From contig NZ_CP046393.1 in NCBI RefSeq assembly GCF_009734185.1, forward strand, positions 984,501-1,048,500: a stretch of 64,000 nucleotides of DNA. The letters are read 5' to 3'. A program made the translations under genes and the position numbers. This DNA is from Commensalibacter melissae (GTDB lineage: Bacteria; Pseudomonadota; Alphaproteobacteria; Acetobacterales; Acetobacteraceae). Position 1 is the first letter of the stretch, and every line of letters starts with the position of its first letter. The notes under the pieces were generated by a model, which was given only the letters and a program-made list of their open reading frames with translations, did not search any database and had not been told where the DNA came from. Of the stretch, positions 1 to 12,104 are shown piece after piece.

Positions 1-2528
1 GAGAAGGTAACGTTGTAGGTTATGATTGGAATAATGTTAGACGAAATACTTTAATGATTGGTGGGAACGATCGTAGTTCAAATGTAGGAATAAAAGCGAA
101 TTGTCAAACAACTTCTAGTGGAGATGAAGGTGGTTCTTGTTATCAGTTTATTAATATGTCCGGACCACAATATGATCATCGTTCTGGTTCTGGTGGTTCT
201 GATAGTGTTAATATGGATATACGATCAGCAAATTCTTCGCCAATTGATGTTATTGGTGGAAATAAATTAGTTCAGAATCCAGATGGTTCATATATTGTAA
301 AAGGCAATGAGTTTTTTTTAGCTGAAAATACTAGTGCTGGAGCAAATAAATTTAAAATTAAAGGTATTTTCGGTTGTGGTTTGACAGGAATGCATAGTTC
401 TGGAAAAACTAAATGTGTATTAACTGGTATCAATGTTCTTGATGCAAATGGCAATCTTGTTAATCCTAAAACAACACAAGTTATTGTTACACCAGAAGAA
501 TATATTCCTTCAAACCAAATCGATAAAAACGGAAAAATTTTAGATGATGGAATTACAACAGTCAAACTTTCAAATAATTTTAAACTTAAAGACGCTTTGA
601 CTACTGAAAATAGCGTTAATATTAAATTTTATTCTGCTGATGATAAAGCATATGCTGTTAAATTAGAAAAAGCAAGAGCAATTATTTATCCTGCGTTATC
701 CGAAAAGGAAGCGAATTTAATTCATTTACGTATGGCTATTTGGACAAATTACGCCAAAAATATGCAAGATACTGAACAAGGGGGAAGTAATAAATCTGGT
801 GTGGATCTTCCTAATTATTATTATGGCTATAATGCGGAAAATCCTTTAACAACAATTAATGATTATAATGGTCATCCTATAGCCACAATTATTAAAATTG
901 AAACATATGCATATCCTGGTAGCAATTTGACAAAACCAGGTTGGATTTCTTATTCATCAAGCCAACCAATAGAACACGCACCAGGTAGTAATGATGGTGA
1001 TAATTTAGATTATCGTTTAACTTATAAAAATATAAAGGATAAAAATATTTTTATACGAAATACTAATTATCATCATTATAGTCAACCTACTTTGTTTTTA
1101 GGGTTAAGTGATAAAAATTTTAATCTTTATCTAGATCAAGCATATATAAATGCTCCAGATTCTATTACTCGTAATTATGATAATGAATGGGATTTTATGT
1201 TGCATTCATCACGAGATGGTATGCTTGCATCTCATGGTTTAACAATGACATGGGGACAATCATTGAAAAATGGAGAACATAATGGATTATTTAGTAATGA
1301 TAGCTATATGTTAAATTTATCAGGTGCGGATTTAATGCCACAAGGTCTATTAATTAATGGTGTAACACGTAAAGGTGGTCAATCTATTAGAACAGATGCT
1401 GGGTTTGGTGTTTATAAATGGGCATATCCCATGCAAGAATTAGATAAAGCTGGTAAAGCTCAAACAATTGCAGCATTAGGTCAGGCAAAAACAAAAACAG
1501 GTTCATATCAATTGATATCGTATATGTCTAATGATGGAAGCAATCATAATTATGCGGGTTTAGATCCTACAAATAATTCATTGCATCTTGGATTAACAAA
1601 ACTTAATCTTCAAGTATTAGATAATAAACATCCTTTTGGTGATGATGGTATTACACTTGAACAAAATACGTCACCAACTTGTGAAGGATTAAATTTTGGT
1701 TCAAATAATTGTTTTGTTTTAGGACAGGTTATATTTGATCCACTAGGATATGAAGGTGGTGTTGCATTAGGAACTGGCCAAGGTAAAAATACTAAACTAG
1801 GGATAGTAGTTGATAAAAATAATTATATCATTTTTAAATCCTCAATTAGTAGTCCGATTTTAACAGCAGCAGCAGGGTATATTGACAGTGAGAAAAGAGT
1901 AACGGGACAAGGTACTATGCAAACATGGAATATGTTCTATCCTGGAAATGCACATACTGAATTTACTAATATTGATCCTCTTGGAGATAGAGGAGGATTT
2001 GATTTTTATGATATTAAAACTAGAGATATTATCAATACGAAAGACCCTGAAAATTCTGAGGATATTCAAAAAACTCAACCTATATTTCGTGTTGGAAAGA
2101 CTGAAACTTTTTTTGATGTACAACCTACCATGAAAAAAGGGGTAAGTATTTCATCCTCATTACCTGTTTCATTTCCGACTGGTAGTTTGGATGGAAATAA
2201 CCAGACTGTTTATATGTTTTATAACCCTTACAATTCTAATAAACAACGTGAAATTAGTGAAAGTGAAAGCAATCGAATTGGTTATAATCAAACTTTAGAT
2301 AAGGACACTTTTTATTTTACTAATTTACGGTATGGAAATAAATATAAATTTGATGGAAATGTTAATGTAACAGAAATGATTACTGCAAAGAAAATAAAAA
2401 TTTCACTTTCCACTCCATCTTCATCATCTGAAAATTGTAGTGCTGGTGAATTTAAAGACGATACAAATTATCACTATGTGTGTGTTGCTACGAACAAATG
2501 GAAACGGGTTGCATTATCTGATTTTTAA
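1..2528 (+). CDS. Large unrecognised surface/tail-fibre-like protein, 3' part
   Basis: The reading frame is open from the left edge (codons in phase from base 3), so the ATG at 54 is probably internal and the start lies outside the window. At least 840 residues are visible. The sequence is rich in Asn, Gly, Ser, Asp and Tyr and shows no membrane segment or catalytic motif I recognise. The last ~40 residues form a distinct module: a Ser-rich linker, then a Cys, DDTNYHYVCVA and NKWKRVALSDF at the very end. I recall similar Cys/Tyr/Trp-Lys-Arg tails on long phage- or surface-related proteins of acetic acid bacteria, from memory only. This suggests a secreted or tail-fibre-like protein. No phage structural genes are visible on the right. 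Function unknown. Confidence 0.7.
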   Translation, partial: EGNVVGYDWNNVRRNTLMIGGNDRSSNVGIKANCQTTSSGDEGGSCYQFINMSGPQYDHRSGSGGSDSVNMDIRSANSSPIDVIGGNKLVQNPDGSYIVKGNEFFLAENTSAGANKFKIKGIFGCGLTGMHSSGKTKCVLTGINVLDANGNLVNPKTTQVIVTPEEYIPSNQIDKNGKILDDGITTVKLSNNFKLKDALTTENSVNIKFYSADDKAYAVKLEKARAIIYPALSEKEANLIHLRMAIWTNYAKNMQDTEQGGSNKSGVDLPNYYYGYNAENPLTTINDYNGHPIATIIKIETYAYPGSNLTKPGWISYSSSQPIEHAPGSNDGDNLDYRLTYKNIKDKNIFIRNTNYHHYSQPTLFLGLSDKNFNLYLDQAYINAPDSITRNYDNEWDFMLHSSRDGMLASHGLTMTWGQSLKNGEHNGLFSNDSYMLNLSGADLMPQGLLINGVTRKGGQSIRTDAGFGVYKWAYPMQELDKAGKAQTIAALGQAKTKTGSYQLISYMSNDGSNHNYAGLDPTNNSLHLGLTKLNLQVLDNKHPFGDDGITLEQNTSPTCEGLNFGSNNCFVLGQVIFDPLGYEGGVALGTGQGKNTKLGIVVDKNNYIIFKSSISSPILTAAAGYIDSEKRVTGQGTMQTWNMFYPGNAHTEFTNIDPLGDRGGFDFYDIKTRDIINTKDPENSEDIQKTQPIFRVGKTETFFDVQPTMKKGVSISSSLPVSFPTGSLDGNNQTVYMFYNPYNSNKQREISESESNRIGYNQTLDKDTFYFTNLRYGNKYKFDGNVNVTEMITAKKIKISLSTPSSSSENCSAGEFKDDTNYHYVCVATNKWKRVALSDF

Positions 2529-2828
2529 ATCTAATTATAAATATATAATATTACATATTTATTCGTTATATAATAATTAGATAGTTCATCTATTGCTATT
2601 AAGGAATAATATGACCATTTGAAAACTTTTATTTTTTAATATCGACATTCTATAAAAGATATATATAAAATTTATTTGTTTTTTAATGGTCAATTTTTCA
2701 TAAATCCAAAATTCCTTTTTATCTAAATTGTAGACCGTGATTTTTAAATATTTATTGTCAAATAAATATTATAAATAAGTTTATTTTTATAATTTAAATT
2801 TTTTCATTTTCTATTTCATGTTGTAAAG
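2529..2828. other. AT-rich spacer with no gene
   Basis: This stretch separates the large partial protein from the haemagglutinin remnant. It is extremely A+T-rich and has no credible reading frame. A short inverted pair, CTAATTAT near 2531 and ATAATTAG near 2573, could form a weak stem just after the upstream stop codon. It lacks a G+C-rich stem and U-run, so I do not call a terminator. Confidence 0.6.
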
Positions 2829-3140
2829 GTGAGTGTGAATGCGGTGAAGGATATCAATGCCACGGCCAGCAGTATCAGCGGGAATGATGTGATATTCAAC
2901 GCGGGCCGGGATATCAGCCTGAATGCGGGATACAGAACCAGTCGAAGCAAGACGACCATTTCCGGCAACAGGGAGGACATAGGGGCGAATGCCAATGTGG
3001 GAGCGCACGGGTTCGCGTTTGGAGCGAGTGGGGATGCATCGGTGAGCTGGGGCAAAACCACGACCTATGGCAGGACGGCCATTGACACGGTCGTGAATGG
3101 AACAAACTCGGTCACCATCAATAATGAAATTAAATTATAG
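2829..3140 (+). pseudogene. Remnant of a filamentous haemagglutinin / CdiA-type adhesin
   Basis: A GTG-started frame of 103 codons reads as one haemagglutinin-repeat unit, with segments such as DINATASSISGNDV, FNAGRDISLNAGY and GFAFGASGDASVSWGKT. These are the beta-helix repeats of two-partner-secreted FhaB/CdiA proteins. The full family is thousands of residues long with an N-terminal TPS signal and a C-terminal effector, and neither is present. Base composition changes sharply: 31 and 38 G+C per 60 in two lines of this segment, against about 10 per 60 in the spacer just upstream. The fragment ends in a local AT-rich stop. I infer a decayed, horizontally acquired fragment. A small expressed protein is possible but unlikely. 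Confidence 0.65.
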
Positions 3141-3323
3141 AAAAATATGTTAATAGTTTTTTAACGATTGAATATTTATAAAAAATTAGATAGTTTTGTC
3201 ATTAAAATGATGTGAAAATTAATGGAAATAAGTTAATAAGTTATTATACAAAACGTATAATATATATTATGCCAACTCATTTTATAAAAAATATATATTT
3301 TTATCAATTAGTTCTTTAAAATT

Positions 3324-4277
3324 TTAAATATGACTCCAACCTAATTTCCCTAATTTGATTTCATTATCATATTCATCCAAAATGTGTATTTGACCATTGT
3401 TATATTCTATACAATAACCAATTTTTGTTAATTTGATACCAACACGTTTAGATTCTTCAAGTGCTTTATTTTCTTTGTTAACAGGTATTGTAAAAATAAG
3501 TTCATAATCATCACCGCCTGTAATATATGTTTGAAAATAATCCTTTTGAAATTTTTTAGCCTCATTTGATAATGGTATTGAATTGGTATATATAACTGCG
3601 TCAACCCTACTTTCTCGAGTTAAGTGACTAAGATCCTGTACAAGACCATCTGAAATATCCATGGCCGCTGATGCAATTTGATTTAATGATAATTCAATCC
3701 TAGGTTGAGGTATATGATAACGATCAATAAAATACTGATTGGTAGATATTTTACCATCCAAAGCTAATAAACCCATGGCAGCATCACCAATGGTTCCTGT
3801 TACCCAAATCCCGTCAGTTGGTTTAGCGGTATTTCGACGTATTGCTTGACCTTTTCTAACTTTTCCTAACATTGTTACTGATAAGGTCATATTATTCAAA
3901 TTTTTTGTTGTATCTCCTCCAAATAGAGAAAGACCATATTTCTTTTGATCATGGGCCAATCCTTTTGTGAAAAGATTCATCCACTGGTGGTTAAAATATT
4001 GATCTGGAAGTGATAATGCCAATAAATATCCATATGGTTTTGCCCCCATTGCAGCTATATCAGAAATATTACATCTCAACAATTTGCGAGCAATAAGATC
4101 AGCTGGATCATTTTTGAAAAAATGGACACCTTCAGACATAGCATCCATAGTCAAAACAATTTCTTCATTTTGATTCAAAGATACTATTGCAGCATCATCT
4201 GTGAGATCAAGAGCTTCAGGGCAACTTAATTTTTTAAAATATTGATCAATAATCTGAAATTCGGGTGGCAATTCCAT
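3324..4277 (-). CDS. thiL: Thiamine-monophosphate kinase ThiL
   Basis: ThiL phosphorylates thiamine phosphate to thiamine diphosphate with ATP in the cytoplasm, the last step of cofactor synthesis. The 317-residue product has the family pattern: an N-terminal DDAAIV (ligand-binding Asp pair), TMDAMSEGVHF, a DIAAMGAKP segment around residue 95, FGGDTT in the centre, and AMDISDGL followed by TGGDDYELIFT in the C-terminal half. Length is normal (about 320). It is the last gene of a minus-strand nrdR-nusB-thiL run, 3 bp after nusB, an arrangement common in alphaproteobacteria. No TPP riboswitch is visible upstream, as expected for an internal operon gene. Confidence 0.95.
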   Translation of the reverse strand: MELPPEFQIIDQYFKKLSCPEALDLTDDAAIVSLNQNEEIVLTMDAMSEGVHFFKNDPADLIARKLLRCNISDIAAMGAKPYGYLLALSLPDQYFNHQWMNLFTKGLAHDQKKYGLSLFGGDTTKNLNNMTLSVTMLGKVRKGQAIRRNTAKPTDGIWVTGTIGDAAMGLLALDGKISTNQYFIDRYHIPQPRIELSLNQIASAAMDISDGLVQDLSHLTRESRVDAVIYTNSIPLSNEAKKFQKDYFQTYITGGDDYELIFTIPVNKENKALEESKRVGIKLTKIGYCIEYNNGQIHILDEYDNEIKLGKLGWSHI

Positions 4278-4280
4278 AAA

Positions 4281-4778
4281 TTAGGCCTTGTTTTCCATCT
4301 CTTTCCTTAAACGGTTAGCAAGATTATTTAGAATTCCATTAATCAATACAGATTCATCACCATTACTAAACGCATGTGAAACATCGATATATTCATTGAT
4401 AATAACTTTTTTTGGTGGTTCAATATTATCAAGCAAAAGTTCTGTAACTGCAGCTCTTAATATGGCTCTAATAATAGGATCCAATCGTTGAAAAGGCCAT
4501 TCATTTGGTAACGATGATTTAATTATTGTATCAATTTCTGGAGATCGATGTACAAATCCCTGAACAACAGAAGTAAAAAGTGGAATGTTAGGGATATGAG
4601 TTTTACCATCAATATAAGTTTCATCATGAAAATCAGGTGAAATACGATGAATCAGAAATTGCTCTATCAATAAATTTGCAGCTTTTTCAATACCCTGTTC
4701 CCATTGAAAAATAGCCTGGACCGCTGCAATTCGGGTTAACGTTCTTGGCCTCTTCATTATATTTTTTTGGTCGCTCAT
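4281..4778 (-). CDS. nusB: Transcription antitermination factor NusB
   Basis: NusB binds boxA RNA with NusE (S10) and supports antitermination of rRNA transcription. About 165 residues with the usual features: an N-terminal RIAAVQAIFQWEQG helix and the conserved C-terminal block PPKKVIINEYIDVSHAF followed by NGILNNLA. The frame opens two codons earlier at an ATG at 4784. I prefer the ATG at 4778 because an AGGA lies 5 nt before it, while the outer ATG overlaps that AGGA. It lies between nrdR and thiL. ribH, the frequent upstream neighbour of nusB, is not here. Confidence 0.92.
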   Translation of the reverse strand: MSDQKNIMKRPRTLTRIAAVQAIFQWEQGIEKAANLLIEQFLIHRISPDFHDETYIDGKTHIPNIPLFTSVVQGFVHRSPEIDTIIKSSLPNEWPFQRLDPIIRAILRAAVTELLLDNIEPPKKVIINEYIDVSHAFSNGDESVLINGILNNLANRLRKEMENKA

Positions 4779-4819
4779 TATCATCCTAAAATTAAAAAAC
4801 TTATATTAATTATAATCTA

Positions 4820-5278
4820 CTATTTTTCATGATGTTCAAGAGTAGGAAGAAGTTCGGCAAAATCTTCAATAACCTGAAAATCACAGTAAACACTGGCAAA
4901 ACGTATATAGGCAACCTTATCAATTTTTTTCAGCATTTCCATGGTTGCACCACCTATAGATTCAGATGTAATAACATTGTCACCTAAATCAACAAATTGT
5001 TTTTCTAGTTTATTGGCAATCTGATCAATATCTGTAGCCCTAAAAGGACGTTTACGCATTGCAAGTTCAATTGAACGCACAAGCTTTTCTTTATCAAACG
5101 GAACTCTTTGTCCATTTCGTTTCAAAACCATCAAGTCTCTTGGTTGAATTCGTTCAATAGTTGTAAAACGCTGATTGCATTTAATACAAATACGTCTACG
5201 TCGGATGGCAGTCCCGTCCTCTGTGGAGCGGCTATCCTTGACCTGGGTATCTTCATTTCCACAAAATGGACAGAACAT
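4820..5278 (-). CDS. nrdR: Transcriptional repressor NrdR
   Basis: NrdR is the nucleotide-sensing repressor of ribonucleotide reductase operons. The 152-residue product has an N-terminal zinc ribbon with two Cys pairs (CPFCG at 3-7 and CIKC near residues 31-34) followed by RFTTIER, then an ATP-cone domain from about residue 49 (VLKRNGQRVPFDKEKL). Length is typical. It is the first gene of the nrdR-nusB-thiL run; the 120 bp upstream to gyrB is AT-rich and could hold the promoter. No nrd target gene is in the window, so target sites cannot be judged here. Confidence 0.95.
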   Translation of the reverse strand: MFCPFCGNEDTQVKDSRSTEDGTAIRRRRICIKCNQRFTTIERIQPRDLMVLKRNGQRVPFDKEKLVRSIELAMRKRPFRATDIDQIANKLEKQFVDLGDNVITSESIGGATMEMLKKIDKVAYIRFASVYCDFQVIEDFAELLPTLEHHEK

Positions 5279-5401
5279 TTTTTAACCTATATACCTAATA
5301 AAATAATGAATGTAATAATATTTTATTAATAATAACAATAACGGATTAAAATACGGATATTGATATTCAATTTATCTTTAACTTAATAAAGTACATTGAA
5401 A

Positions 5402-7969
<2,568 letters not shown>

Positions 7970-9085
7970 TCATACTATTTTTCCATGATTCAAGTTTAAA
8001 AAATCGTAGTTTTTCTCAAAATCATAAAAATCAGATATCTCGTTCCCTGTGATAATAACAAAACTATCAATATCAAGAAGACTGGAAAGTAGAATTTTCC
8101 TATGATAGGAATCAAGATGCGTGAGTGGTTCGTCCAAAAGTAACAAAGGTTGAATTTTCTTATTTGTTTTAATTAATTCAAGCAGTTTTAATATAACACT
8201 AATTAAAATCGCTTTTTGCTGACCTGTACTCGCCATCTGCGCAGAAATATTACTTTTATTTTCAAAAAAGACAACATCCATCCGATGGCAACCTAAAGCA
8301 GTTGATCTATTCTCCGCATCTTGATCTCGATTCATTTTCCATTTCTGTTTCAGATAGTCTTCCGTTACCAAGGCAGGATGTTTCATAAGATAATCGGCAA
8401 TGGAACAATTTAATTTTAATAGGGTTTCAGGAAAAGCTTTTTGTATAATATTTATTTGATTTAATTGCTGGATAAAATTAATTCTCGCTGCAGTTATAGC
8501 CACGGCATGTCTTGCCATTGATTCTTCAACCGCTTTCAGCCAATTATGATCCAACACATTTGCTGAAAGTAATTTATTTCTTTGAAAAAGTGATTTTTCA
8601 TAAGCTGCCAATTCTTTGGCATAATATCCCTCCAGACTAATTATAAGTTGATCAAGAAACCGTCTTCGACCAGATGGACCTTCTAAAAATAGTCGATCCA
8701 TTTGAGGTGTTAACCAAACAGCCGCAAGATAGCGAGTAATTTCATTCTGATTTTGAATTATATTGCTGTTAATCCTGTATTGTCGTTTTGATGAAAAAGG
8801 AAAACAACCCGTAGAAAGTGTAAAATTGCTATCATATTGCTGATTTGAAAATTCACCTACTATCCCCCATCCCTGAGTCTGATTATTATTATTGGCCAAA
8901 TCTTCAATTCTTGCTTTACGTAATCCTCTACCAGGAACCAACAAGGACAACGATTCTAATAAATTTGTTTTACCACTTGCATTTGGACCGTAAGCCACGA
9001 TTTTTTGGCTTGGAACAGTCCAAACAAGTCGTTCAAAATTACGGAAATTTGTTAAAGTAAGACGTTCTAGCTTCGTCATACTCAT
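7970..9085 (-). CDS. recF: DNA replication and repair protein RecF
   Basis: RecF is an SMC-like ATPase that helps load RecA at gaps through RecFOR. The 371-residue product shows LTNFRNFERL at the N-terminus, Walker A GPNASGKTNLLESL around residue 35, a central SGRRRFLDQLI motif, and a signature/Walker B region STGQQKAILIS and LLLLDEPLTHLD near the C-terminus. Length is normal. It lies 24 bp after dnaN and about 100 bp before gyrB, the conserved order. ATG codons at 9085 and 9079 are both possible starts. Confidence 0.95.
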   Translation of the reverse strand: MSMTKLERLTLTNFRNFERLVWTVPSQKIVAYGPNASGKTNLLESLSLLVPGRGLRKARIEDLANNNNQTQGWGIVGEFSNQQYDSNFTLSTGCFPFSSKRQYRINSNIIQNQNEITRYLAAVWLTPQMDRLFLEGPSGRRRFLDQLIISLEGYYAKELAAYEKSLFQRNKLLSANVLDHNWLKAVEESMARHAVAITAARINFIQQLNQINIIQKAFPETLLKLNCSIADYLMKHPALVTEDYLKQKWKMNRDQDAENRSTALGCHRMDVVFFENKSNISAQMASTGQQKAILISVILKLLELIKTNKKIQPLLLLDEPLTHLDSYHRKILLSSLLDIDSFVIITGNEISDFYDFEKNYDFLNLNHGKIV

Positions 9086-9109
9086 TATATAAGCATCTAA
9101 ATAAGAATA

Positions 9110-10234
9110 TTAAACCCGCATTGGCATTAATACATATAATGCAGAAGGATCATCAACATCACGAACAATTGTCGGGGCTGAATTGTCAGCAAGAATAAAT
9201 TCTACCTGATTGTCAATCTGGTCGGTTATGTCATTTAAATATCGTGCTTGAAATCCAATTTCCAACGGCGTGGATTCATATTGAACTTGTGAACCGTCAA
9301 GTTCTTCCTTTGCATTGCCTTGGTCAACGCTGCTCGCAGATAAAACAAGGGAATTGTTATCCAAAGACAATTTGACTGGACGGGATCTTTCCATACTAAT
9401 TGCAGCCACTCTTGCCACAGCTGTAGCAAAATCTTGTTTTCCAACCCGTAAAACCTTTGTATTGTTTTTGGGAATGACCCTTTCATATTCCGGAAATGTA
9501 CCATCAATTAACTTGGACGTTAATGTGACACTTCCAAAATTTAACTGAATACGAGTATCAGATAACATGATCTGGATATCTTCTTCCGCTTCTTCCAGCA
9601 ATTTATATATTTCATATATAGTCTTGCGAGGTATTATTACACCAGGTATGTTTTCTGCACCTTCAGGCATTGTACATTCGACCTTGGCAAGACGATGACC
9701 ATCAGTTGCGACAGCGCATAATTTATTTTCGTTTTCACTGTTTGTAATATGAAAATATATGCCGTTTAAATAGTAGCGCGTTTCTTCAGTTGAAATAGCA
9801 AATCTTGTCTGTTCAATAAGTTTTCTGAGCACCTCAGTTGAAATCTGAAAATTATGGGGAAAATCACCAGACGTCATGGAAGGAAATTCTTCTACATCTA
9901 GAACATTCAGGCTGGTTGCATACTTACCCGCCCTTAGCGATAATGGCATATCAATACTTGTATGGGTCAGTTCGATTATGGCACTGTCAGGTAGCTTGCG
10001 TACAATTTCATATAAAACCGAAGCCGGCGCGGTAACAGCGCCATTTTCCAATGATTCCGCTTGAATGGTTTCAATAATTGCGATTTCCATGTCTGTCGCA
10101 GTTAATGTCATTTGTCCATCCTGAACCTCAATTAAAACATTGGCAAGAATGGGAATAGTATTACGTTTTTCAGCCACACTTTGAATATGCGCCAGGGCCT
10201 TAAGTAATATTGTACGATCAACCTTTAGTTTCAT
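9110..10234 (-). CDS. dnaN: DNA polymerase III sliding clamp (beta)
   Basis: The beta clamp encircles DNA and tethers polymerase III. The 374-residue product has the three-fold clamp architecture. Recognisable blocks are KALAHIQSVAEKRNTIPILAN at the N-terminus, ATDGHRLAKVE in the middle domain, FQARYLNDITDQ in domain three, and the C-terminal YVLMPMRV that forms the clamp pocket. Length is standard (~370). The start MKLKVDR is the usual one. It sits 96 bp after dnaA and 24 bp before recF on the minus strand, so co-transcription with recF is likely. Confidence 0.97.
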   Translation of the reverse strand: MKLKVDRTILLKALAHIQSVAEKRNTIPILANVLIEVQDGQMTLTATDMEIAIIETIQAESLENGAVTAPASVLYEIVRKLPDSAIIELTHTSIDMPLSLRAGKYATSLNVLDVEEFPSMTSGDFPHNFQISTEVLRKLIEQTRFAISTEETRYYLNGIYFHITNSENENKLCAVATDGHRLAKVECTMPEGAENIPGVIIPRKTIYEIYKLLEEAEEDIQIMLSDTRIQLNFGSVTLTSKLIDGTFPEYERVIPKNNTKVLRVGKQDFATAVARVAAISMERSRPVKLSLDNNSLVLSASSVDQGNAKEELDGSQVQYESTPLEIGFQARYLNDITDQIDNQVEFILADNSAPTIVRDVDDPSALYVLMPMRV

Positions 10235-10330
10235 TAACTAAAACCTATTCAAGATATATATAAACAATATAAAATGCTATAAATTATAATGTTTAGCAGT
10301 ATTCTAAAATAAATACCACAGGAAAATGTC

Positions 10331-11872
10331 TTAAGTTTCCAACATTCTGCGAAGTAACTCCACATCTTCAGCAAATGCAGAATCTTTTTCCATCAATTCA
10401 GCCACTCTACTAATAGCATGCATCACGGTAGTATGATCCCTGTTCCCGAATTTTCTGCCAATTTCAGGTAATGACCTGCTTGTTAATTGTTTCGCCAAAT
10501 ACATTGCGATCTGTCTTGGTCGTGCAACCGCACGGGCTCGTCGGGCAGATGTCATGTCCGTTTGACGAATATTGCAGTGTTCAGCAACCTTTCTTTGAAT
10601 CTCCTCAATTGTAACACGTCGTTCATGGGATTTTAAGATATCATGAAGAACTTCTTGGGTTGCTTCCAGTGTTATGGGACGTCCGAAAAGATTTGCATGT
10701 GCGATTAAACGGTTTAGAGCCCCTTCGAGCTCTCTTACATTTGTAGTAATTTTATGAGCCAGAAATTCCATCACTTTTGGTGAGATAACTACCTTGGCGG
10801 ATGCCGCCTTAGCTTCTAAAATGGAAATTCTTAATTCATAAGTTGTAGCATGAATATCAGCAACCATTCCGCACCCTAATCGTGTACGCAAACGATCTTC
10901 CAGCCCCGATAAATCAGAAGGTGATTTATCGGCAGATACGATGATTTGGCGACCCGCATCAATCAAGGCATTGAATGTATGGAAAAATTCCTCTTGTGTA
11001 TTATCTTTGCCAATTAAAAACTGTAAATCATCAATCATCAAAACATCAACCGATCGCAATTCTTCCTTAAATTCTATTGTGGATTGAGAACGAATAGAGG
11101 CAATAAAACGGTACATAAATTTTTCAGCTGACATATAGGAAATTGAAATATTTCCTGCCTTTGCCAATTCAAATCCGATTGCATGCATCAAATGGGTCTT
11201 ACCCAATCCTACCCCACCATATAGAAATAATGGATTAAACCCTGTGCTTGAAGGGCATTCAGCCACTCTTCTTGAACACGCATAGGCAAATTCATTTGGT
11301 TTACCGACTATAAAATTTTCGAAGGTAAATCGTGGATCTAATTGTAAATGTAAAGGAAGCTTATCTTCTTCTTTTGCCTTATCTGCTAAACTGGTATCAT
11401 TATTGATAACATTTATTGAATGGGCTTCCTTAATATGATTGAGTTTAGTATCTGATTTTTGTTGGTTTGAGAATTCTGTTTTAATATTATCTATGCCAGA
11501 ATATTTTTCCGCATCAGAACTATTTTTATGAAATAAATTTTGATCATTGTCAATTTTTGAAGCCAGTTTTAACTCTACTCGACGAATTTGAGGTAGTTCA
11601 GCATGCCATAACTGATTTAACTTGTTGTTGTATTGAGCTCTAACCCAATCTCTTAGAAAACGAGTGGGTAGATATAAGGTCAGTTCATCTTCATCAATTG
11701 CGCCAAGCGTTATTTGCTTCAACCATGTACGATATTCCACCTCACCAACTTCAACCTGCAGACGGCTACAAATACGCCCCCAATGTATTTCCAATATTGA
11801 TTTAAGCGTATTGGGGTCTGCATCCTGAAGCGATAATTTAAATTCTTGAGATTCGTTTGTGGGTTCGGACAT
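10331..11872 (-). CDS. dnaA: Chromosomal replication initiator DnaA
   Basis: DnaA binds 9-mer boxes at oriC, oligomerises with ATP and melts the origin. The 513-residue product has an N-terminal helicase-interaction domain (W30-GRICSRL region), a variable linker rich in Asn/Lys, the AAA+ domain with Walker A GGVGLGKTHLMHAIG and Walker B VLMIDDLQF, and the C-terminal helix-turn-helix with the DnaA signature GNRDHTTVMHA. Slightly longer than average because of the linker. Upstream, between dnaA and rpsT, I see no TTATCCACA-type boxes, so this intergenic does not look like the origin and autoregulation is not evident. Confidence 0.97.
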   Translation of the reverse strand: MSEPTNESQEFKLSLQDADPNTLKSILEIHWGRICSRLQVEVGEVEYRTWLKQITLGAIDEDELTLYLPTRFLRDWVRAQYNNKLNQLWHAELPQIRRVELKLASKIDNDQNLFHKNSSDAEKYSGIDNIKTEFSNQQKSDTKLNHIKEAHSINVINNDTSLADKAKEEDKLPLHLQLDPRFTFENFIVGKPNEFAYACSRRVAECPSSTGFNPLFLYGGVGLGKTHLMHAIGFELAKAGNISISYMSAEKFMYRFIASIRSQSTIEFKEELRSVDVLMIDDLQFLIGKDNTQEEFFHTFNALIDAGRQIIVSADKSPSDLSGLEDRLRTRLGCGMVADIHATTYELRISILEAKAASAKVVISPKVMEFLAHKITTNVRELEGALNRLIAHANLFGRPITLEATQEVLHDILKSHERRVTIEEIQRKVAEHCNIRQTDMTSARRARAVARPRQIAMYLAKQLTSRSLPEIGRKFGNRDHTTVMHAISRVAELMEKDSAFAEDVELLRRMLET

Positions 11873-12006
11873 ACGTGAAGAAAACTTATTGAATATGAAA
11901 AGTAAGCGGATGTTTTATAACGGTTTCTTTAAAATACACCTCTTTTACACTTTTATAAAGTACCAAAATTTTCCTGATTATAATTTATTATTTCAACATT
12001 TAAAGT

Positions 12007-12040
12007 AAAAAAAACCCGATGAATGATATTCATTCGTCGG
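12007..12040 (-). terminator. Rho-independent terminator after rpsT
   Basis: An 11-bp stem (arms 12016-12026 and 12030-12040, one G-U type pair, loop of 3) is followed on the minus strand by a run of about eight U residues. It lies about 65 bp after the rpsT stop codon. A T-rich run (TTTTCTTTT) also follows it on the plus strand, so it could act both ways. It separates rpsT from dnaA, implying that dnaA has its own promoter between about 11873 and 12006. Confidence 0.85.
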
Positions 12041-12104
12041 TTTTCTTTTATAAAGCGAGTTTACAGCAAAATGTGTAATTTGCTGTATATATTTAAGCCA
12101 ATAA

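Noticed and set aside
1860-2133. Antisense and +frame small ORFs inside the large partial gene
   Set aside because: They are shadow frames with AT-biased, Ile/Leu-rich translations and no ribosome site.
2811-3105. Three minus-strand ORFs over the haemagglutinin fragment
   Set aside because: Long antisense frames are expected in a G+C-rich segment; the plus frame has clear haemagglutinin-repeat character.
11873-12006. oriC next to dnaA
   Set aside because: No TTATCCACA-like boxes or AT-rich 13-mers stand out; only an intrinsic terminator for rpsT is clear.
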